From Erythrobacteraceae bacterium (lineage in GTDB: Bacteria > Pseudomonadota > Alphaproteobacteria > Sphingomonadales > Sphingomonadaceae), in contig JAIYAM010000013.1 of assembly GCA_027489065.1 (NCBI GenBank), positions 1-38,698 of the forward strand: 38,698 bases of DNA, written 5' to 3'. Below are positions 34,474 to 38,698 of this stretch, one piece after another. The position numbers and the translations under genes are program-made. The notes below the pieces were generated by a model, which ran no database searches, was not told where the DNA came from, and saw nothing but the letters and a program-made list of their open reading frames with translations. Position 1 is the stretch's first letter. The number at the start of each line of letters is the position of its first letter.

Positions 34474-35181
34474 TCAAGAAAGCGCCATCCGCGCAAAGGC
34501 GCAGGCGCGCAGGAAATCGGCCTCGCGCCGGGCGCGGCGTTCCTCGGCCTCCCAGTCGCGGCCCCACAGGTCGGCCTGCCATTCCTCCTCCAGACACGCC
34601 GCCTGCCACAGCGCCAGCGGCTCGTCCTCGTGCGCGGCATCGAGCGCGGCGAGCGCGGTGACCAGCGAGGCGGCGAGCTTGGCCATCGCCTCCACCCCGG
34701 CAAGGACGAAGGGATCGAAGGTGTTCAGCCGCGCCTCCAGAACCGCCAGAGCTTCCGGAGGCTGCGGGCGGTGGAGCACGCCGCTGACTCGCACCAGTCT
34801 TATGCCGTGCGCCGCCTCGAAGGCGGACAGCAGCGGCTCCCACACCGCCTGCTGGCGCGCATGGAGCGGCTCGTCGGGGTCGGCGCGGTAGCACAGCGTG
34901 TCGGTTTCCGCGTAGCTCACGAGCCCGCGCGCCACGGCGCCCGGATTGCCCGCGACAACATCTATGGCGTAATCCGCCATGTCGCGAAGGGGCAGGCTGG
35001 CAGGGTCGATCTTTTCGCCCTGCCGCCGCCATTCCGCCGCCAGCGCCTCGCCGAGCGCCTGCGTCGGCACCACCTGCGGCGCTCCGCCCACGGTTTTGAT
35101 GCCGCGCCGGTCGAGCAGCACCTGCCAGCCGCCACCGGGCTGCGCCCCGAGCGTCACGTCCTTGTAGAAACGGCGGATCAT
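34474..35181 (-). CDS. ATP12-family F1-ATPase assembly chaperone
   Basis: A 235-residue homologue of mitochondrial Atp12p, which binds the alpha subunit of F1 during assembly. The N-terminus MIRRFYKDVTLGAQPGGGWQ, the GIKTVGGAPQVVPTQAL segment and WRRQGEKIDPASLPL are family hallmarks; the rest is helical. The ATG at 35181 overlaps the stop of the preceding small membrane protein by 4 bases. Last gene of the crcB-led overlapping run. This family is found in alphaproteobacteria and mitochondria. Confidence 0.93.
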   Translation of the reverse strand: MIRRFYKDVTLGAQPGGGWQVLLDRRGIKTVGGAPQVVPTQALGEALAAEWRRQGEKIDPASLPLRDMADYAIDVVAGNPGAVARGLVSYAETDTLCYRADPDEPLHARQQAVWEPLLSAFEAAHGIRLVRVSGVLHRPQPPEALAVLEARLNTFDPFVLAGVEAMAKLAASLVTALAALDAAHEDEPLALWQAACLEEEWQADLWGRDWEAEERRARREADFLRACAFARMALS

Positions 35182-35417
35182 TCCCTGGTCCCGGCTCCGG
35201 CATTCCAGCGACGGGCGATGAAACGCGGCAGGAAGAATATCTCGAAGAAGCCTGCCACCGCGAGGAAAGCTCCCACCGCGTAGGGCAGGTCGATGATGCC
35301 GCGCACGATCGCAAAGCCGAGCATCACCATCGCCACCCCGCCGAAGCGGACCGCGGTGATGAAGATGAAGCCATTGCGCGCGCGGGCTTCGGCAAGCTCG
35401 CGTTCGGACTTGCTCAT
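35178..35417 (-). CDS. Small two-helix membrane protein
   Basis: A 79-residue protein with a charged N-terminus (MSKSERELAEARARN), two membrane helices (about 17-37 and 45-65) and a basic tail. It overlaps both neighbours by 4 bases (ATGA at each junction), which supports it as a real translated gene. I recognise no named function. Confidence 0.82.
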   Translation of the reverse strand: MSKSERELAEARARNGFIFITAVRFGGVAMVMLGFAIVRGIIDLPYAVGAFLAVAGFFEIFFLPRFIARRWNAGAGTRE

Positions 35418-36076
35418 GGCAGGGTCTCCTCGAGAGCAGCGGCAAGGTCGGCGGCGGTCGCGACGACCTGCGCGGCGCCGCTTGCCAGCAGTTCCTCCGC
35501 GCCGTGATAACCCCAGCCGACCCCGATCGCGGCGACGCCGATGCTGCGGGCCATCATCATGTCGAAGCTGGTGTCGCCGATCATCACCGTCTCGCCGCGG
35601 CTCGCCCCCGCCTCGAACAGGGCGGCCTCGAGCATCGCGGGGTGCGGCTTGGAAGGGTGGCGGTCGGCGGTCTGGAGCGAGACGAACAGGTCGGCGATGC
35701 CGTGGGTGGCAAGGCAGGCGGCGAGGCCCCGGTCGGACTTGCCGGTCGCCACCGCGAGTTGCCAGCCGCCTGCGTGCAGATCGCGGAGCAGATCGGCGAT
35801 CCCGTCGTAAAGCGGCTCGTCGAGCAGGCCCTCTTCGCGCCGCGCCCGAAAGCTGGTGCGGTAGAACTCGGTGACGGCACGGTTCTGCTCATCGCTGAGC
35901 GCGGGCGCGAGGCTGCGCACCGCGGCGGGCAGGCTCAGGCCGACGATCCGGCGCACCGCGTGATTGTCCGGCGCTGCGAGGCCGGCGCGGGTGAAGGCGC
36001 GCTCCATGGCCCAGCACACGTCGGCCTGCCCGTCGACCAGCGTACCGTCGCAGTCGAACACCGCAAGGCGGGTCAT
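35414..36076 (-). CDS. HAD-superfamily phosphatase (phosphoglycolate-phosphatase-like)
   Basis: A 220-residue HAD-IA hydrolase. Motif I is FDCDGTLVDG with the nucleophile Asp8 and acid Asp10; motif II is VATGKSD, motif III the Lys in PSKPHPAML, and motif IV GDTSFDMMMA. A helical cap lies between motifs I and II. Likely substrates are small phosphorylated metabolites; phosphoglycolate is a guess from resemblance. Overlaps its neighbours by 4 bases on each side. Confidence 0.9.
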   Translation of the reverse strand: MTRLAVFDCDGTLVDGQADVCWAMERAFTRAGLAAPDNHAVRRIVGLSLPAAVRSLAPALSDEQNRAVTEFYRTSFRARREEGLLDEPLYDGIADLLRDLHAGGWQLAVATGKSDRGLAACLATHGIADLFVSLQTADRHPSKPHPAMLEAALFEAGASRGETVMIGDTSFDMMMARSIGVAAIGVGWGYHGAEELLASGAAQVVATAADLAAALEETLP

Positions 36077-36672
36077 GATCCGATGTTCCGCACGAGATGG
36101 GCAAGGGCCCCATGTCCGGCCTTGTCCAGCCCCTCGGCGATCCGTGCGCGTTCGTCGGGCGTCTTGTTCTGGGAGAGCTTCAGGGTGGGGCGCCAGGCCA
36201 GCACCTCCATCTCGAACCCGACGATGCCGCGGAACAGCCCGCTCCAGACCTTCTGCGAGGATTCATCCGCGCGCCACGGCTCGCCCTCGAGCCGCTCCTC
36301 GTGCTTGAGGATCGCCGCGTGGAGGAATGCTTCGAGCCCCTCGTCGGCCATTTTCCTGACGCGCCCCTCGATCTCCAGCGCGATGTAATCCCAGGTCGGC
36401 ACGGTGTCGCGATTGGCGTACCAGCGGGGGCTCACATAGGCGTCGGGGCCGTTGACCACGATCAGCGCGCTTGCTCCGTCGAGGTGGCGGGTGAGGCCAT
36501 TGCCGCGCGCGAGATGGAACTGCACCGCCCCGTCGCCGGTGGAGAGTAGCGGGGTATGGGCGACCCGAGGCCCGTCCGGCGTGGCGGCGAAGACCATGCC
36601 GAAGCCGATCTCCCCGACCAGCGATTCCATCAGCGCCCGGTCATCGGTGCGGTAGAGCGGGTTGGGGTGCAT
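36073..36672 (-). CDS. PaiB-family FMN-binding split-barrel protein
   Basis: A 199-residue protein of the family of Bacillus PaiB, described as a negative regulator of sporulation and protease genes and with an FMN-binding split-barrel fold. Visible hallmarks are the MHPNPLYRTDD start, HTPLLSTGDGAVQFHLARGN, VVNGPDAYVSPRWY and VPTWDYIALEIEGR. A regulator role is not shown here; a flavin or heme-binding enzyme role is possible. The A of its ATG is shared with the TGA of the RluC-like gene upstream. Confidence 0.87.
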   Translation of the reverse strand: MHPNPLYRTDDRALMESLVGEIGFGMVFAATPDGPRVAHTPLLSTGDGAVQFHLARGNGLTRHLDGASALIVVNGPDAYVSPRWYANRDTVPTWDYIALEIEGRVRKMADEGLEAFLHAAILKHEERLEGEPWRADESSQKVWSGLFRGIVGFEMEVLAWRPTLKLSQNKTPDERARIAEGLDKAGHGALAHLVRNIGS

Positions 36673-37946
36673 CAGCGCCGCGGGCCTTTGGTGCCGCCCT
36701 TGAGTCCGGGGGCCTTGGCGGGGGTTCCTGCTTTGACGGGCTTGCCGGGCCTCGCCGGAGCCTTGCTCTTGGGCTTCGCCTTGCCTTGGGGCTTGGCCTT
36801 GGGCTTGCTCTGCGCGTTCGCGTCTCCCCGCGCCCGGCGGGGGGCACGGGCCTCCTTGCGCGCCTGCTTGAAGTGGCGGCGGGCCGCCTGCTTCTTTTCC
36901 TCGCCCGTCTTCTCGGGCGTCTCCTCGCGCAGCGGCATGGCGTCCGATAGCTTCTGGTCGAAGCCCAGCACTTCCATGCTCATCGCGAAGTGCGGCGGGA
37001 GCTCGGCGGTGACGTCGAGCTTGCCGCCGGAGCCTTCACCCGCCTTGGGTTCGGAAATGATCAAGCGGCGCGCATGCAAGTGCATCTTGCGGCTGACCGC
37101 GCCGGTCAGGAAGGCGTCCGGCCCGCCATACTTGCCGTCGCCCACGATCGGGTGACCGATCGCCGCCATGTGGACGCGCAGCTGGTGGGTGCGCCCGGTA
37201 AGCGGCTCGAGCTCAACCCAGGCGGCGCGTTGCCCGGCGCTGTCGACGACGCGGTAGCGGGTTTTGGCCGCCGCGCCGTTCTCCTCGTCGATATGCATCT
37301 TCTCGCCACCCGTGCCCGGCTGCTTGGCGAGGGGCGCGTCGATCACGCCTTCGGACAGTTGCGGATTGCCGACCACCAGCGCCCAATAGACCTTGCGCGC
37401 GCTACGGCTGGCGAACCGCTTGGAGAAGCTTGCAGCGCTCCCCGGGGTGCGGGCGATCAGGAGGACCCCGGAGGTGTCCTTGTCGAGCCGGTGGACGAGG
37501 CGCGGGCGGGGCGTCTTCTCGTCGGTGACGAAAGCGTCGAGCAGCCCGTCGACATGCTTGGTCGTCTTGCTCCCGCCCTGCGTGGCGAGGCCCGGAGGCT
37601 TGTTCAACACGATGGCGGACGGCGTCTCGCGGATCACCATGCCCTTGGCCTCTGCGATCTGTTCGGGGCTGAGCGTCCGGACGCGCGGTGCGGCTTTCTT
37701 CGTGGTCGGCGCATCCTCGCCGCCCGGCGGCACGCGCAGGACCTGACCCTGCTCCAGCCGATCCTCGGGCTTCACCCGCTTGCCGTCGACCCGGATCTGC
37801 CCGGTCCGCGCCCAGCGCGACACGGTCGCAAAGCCGATCTGCGGCAGGTTGCGCTTGAACCAGCGGTCGAGCCGGATGCCGTCGTCATCCTCGCTGACGG
37901 TGAACTGGCGGACGTTGTCGGTCGCGGTGGCGGGGGTCTCGCTCAT
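36672..37946 (-). CDS. RluA-family pseudouridine synthase, RluC-like, with basic C-terminal tail
   Basis: A 424-residue 23S rRNA pseudouridine synthase. An S4 domain (IRLDRWFKRNLPQIG, about 24-38) precedes the catalytic domain with HRLDKDTSG (Asp155) and LTGRTHQLRVHMAAIGHPIV. E. coli RluC, which modifies positions 955, 2504 and 2580, has 319 residues; the extra length here is a tail of about 80 residues dense in Lys, Arg, Ala and Pro (KPKAKPQGKAKPKSKAPARP), likely binding RNA. It overlaps crcB by 4 bases and the PaiB-like gene by 1. Confidence 0.9.
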   Translation of the reverse strand: MSETPATATDNVRQFTVSEDDDGIRLDRWFKRNLPQIGFATVSRWARTGQIRVDGKRVKPEDRLEQGQVLRVPPGGEDAPTTKKAAPRVRTLSPEQIAEAKGMVIRETPSAIVLNKPPGLATQGGSKTTKHVDGLLDAFVTDEKTPRPRLVHRLDKDTSGVLLIARTPGSAASFSKRFASRSARKVYWALVVGNPQLSEGVIDAPLAKQPGTGGEKMHIDEENGAAAKTRYRVVDSAGQRAAWVELEPLTGRTHQLRVHMAAIGHPIVGDGKYGGPDAFLTGAVSRKMHLHARRLIISEPKAGEGSGGKLDVTAELPPHFAMSMEVLGFDQKLSDAMPLREETPEKTGEEKKQAARRHFKQARKEARAPRRARGDANAQSKPKAKPQGKAKPKSKAPARPGKPVKAGTPAKAPGLKGGTKGPRR

Positions 37947-38335
37947 GCGGCGGTACTCTGCGCGGCGACAAGGCCGACGATCACCGCCGCCATTCCGGCC
38001 GCGAGCGAGGCGGCGGCATAGCCCGCGGCAAGCCCGGGCTGTCCGCGGTGCAGCATGGTGACAAGCTCGGAAGAAAAGGCGCTGAAGGTGGTGAAGCCGC
38101 CCAGCAGGCCGACGCCGATCAGCAGCCGCGCGCTTTCGGCGGCCTGCTCGGAGAGGGTGCCGCGCGCGAACCAGCCGACCAGCGCGCCCATCGCGAGGCT
38201 GCCGGCGATGTTGACCGCCAGCGTTCCCCACGGGAAAGCGTTGCCCGGCCCGGCCAGCGCGCCGACCCAGCGCCCCACTTGATAGCGCAGCACCGAGCCC
38301 ACTGCGCCGCCAAGGGCGACGTTGAGGCTTGCCAT
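37943..38335 (-). CDS. crcB: Fluoride channel CrcB/Fluc
   Basis: Small dual-topology fluoride channel of the inner membrane that lowers cytoplasmic fluoride. With the ATG at 38335 it has 130 residues and four helices, with motifs GGAVGSVLRYQVGR, FPWGTLAVNIAGS and GGFTTFSAFSSE. An in-frame ATG at 38359 would add eight residues; neither has a good ribosome site. I see no fluoride riboswitch in the leader. First gene of the six-gene overlapping run. Confidence 0.94.
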   Translation of the reverse strand: MASLNVALGGAVGSVLRYQVGRWVGALAGPGNAFPWGTLAVNIAGSLAMGALVGWFARGTLSEQAAESARLLIGVGLLGGFTTFSAFSSELVTMLHRGQPGLAAGYAAASLAAGMAAVIVGLVAAQSTAA

Positions 38336-38438
38336 GAGGGGGGAGATTTCACCGGGCATCGCGCGGCCATAGCGAGGCCGGCGCGATCTGCCTAGCGCGC
38401 CCGCGCCGTGCGTGTGCAAGGACTTGCGCTCTGGCGGC

Positions 38439-38467
38439 TTGCCTTTGCGGCGGTGTTGGACTATCGG
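38439..38467 (+). promoter_or_regulatory. Candidate promoter of rpsU
   Basis: TTGCCT (38439-38444) and TATCGG (38462-38467) are 17 bases apart, about 120 bp before the rpsU start. This would give a leader of about 115 bases. Consensus match only. Confidence 0.35.
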
Positions 38468-38588
38468 GGCGCGCATTCAAGGGCGGCTCCCGCTGGGAAT
38501 CGCCCGCATTCCATTGGAAATTCATCGCGCATCCCCGCGCAGAATCACGGCGGGGCTCTGGCGTTCGAAAATGAGGTAGTCGTCGTTT

Positions 38589-38698
38589 ATGCAAATCATG
38601 GTTCGCGATAACAATGTCGATCAGGCCCTGCGCGCGCTCAAGAAGAAGCTGCAGCGCGAGGGTGTTTATCGCGAAATGAAGCTGCGTCGCCACTACGA
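38589..38698 (+). CDS. rpsU: 30S ribosomal protein bS21, cut off by the window end
   Basis: The first 36 codons of bS21, needed for mRNA binding during initiation. The protein begins [20 protein letters not shown] and continues through [17 protein letters not shown], a clear match to alphaproteobacterial S21. The ATG at 38589 fits the usual start; the second ATG at 38598 is the common internal Met. GAGGTAG lies about 12 bases upstream. The 3' end lies beyond the window. Confidence 0.96.
   Translation, partial: MQIMVRDNNVDQALRALKKKLQREGVYREMKLRRHY

Noticed and set aside
38336..38420. Possible fluoride riboswitch before crcB
   Set aside because: The conserved pseudoknot sequences of the crcB motif are not visible in the leader.

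Overview
The window looks like chromosomal DNA of an alphaproteobacterium, most likely Sphingomonadales and perhaps Erythrobacteraceae. The signs are uniformly high GC, a ChpT phosphotransferase (CtrA pathway), an alphaproteobacterial RpoH, an ATP12-type F1 assembly factor, a TIGR02186/TSUP pair, a typical class A RNase P RNA and palindromic intergenic repeats of a kind I associate with sphingomonads. The family assignment is inference; the window has no rRNA. I see no phage, insertion sequence, CRISPR array or plasmid module, and the gene content is mostly core.

Layout. 1-5645: tRNA-Leu(UAG), then the proteostasis genes tig, clpP and clpX, with a secreted amidase gene inverted between tig and clpP. 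5776-9949: a small phosphatase-like protein, then a minus-strand block reading mtgA, a cation-diffusion-facilitator gene, an ECF sigma gene and a RskA-type anti-sigma gene. The last three overlap. A fasciclin-domain gene follows, recalling the mycobacterial SigK/RskA/MPT70-83 unit. 10053-13870: a secreted M20 peptidase, a 472-base gap with a 16-bp parS-type site and two strong terminators, then rpoH and an RluD-like pseudouridine synthase. 13887-17103: a JAMM metalloprotease gene, chpT and an N-acetylmuramoyl-alanine amidase in one run, rnpB with a clear promoter, and a TspO-like membrane protein.

17079-20706: ugd and a PrpA-like phosphatase, a SIMPL-domain protein, and glyoxalase I. 20828-23523: a two-gene unit pairing an NfrB-like membrane glycosyltransferase with a shortened NfrA-like partner; it resembles the phage N4 receptor/exopolysaccharide system but is much reduced. 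23601-27112: a TSUP exporter, its TIGR02186 companion and a solitary HerA-type ATPase. 27206-30777: queE and valS, separated by a palindromic repeat. 30888-34455: a four-gene Mla/MCE lipid transporter with the STAS domain fused to the permease. 34474-38335: six minus-strand genes, crcB, rluC-like, paiB-like, HAD phosphatase, small membrane protein and ATP12. The first five junctions from crcB to ATP12 overlap by 1 or 4 bases. The window ends inside rpsU.

The main themes are protein quality control (Tig, ClpXP, RpoH and an RpoH-like promoter at clpP), cell-envelope upkeep (MtgA, Mla, muramoyl amidase, NfrA/B-like, Ugd), and metal, ion or stress responses (CDF with ECF/RskA, CrcB, GloA, TSUP). 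The best candidates for something not yet described are the coupled CDF-ECF-RskA-fasciclin block and the minimal NfrB/NfrA-like pair. The parS site suggests that the region lies fairly near the replication origin.
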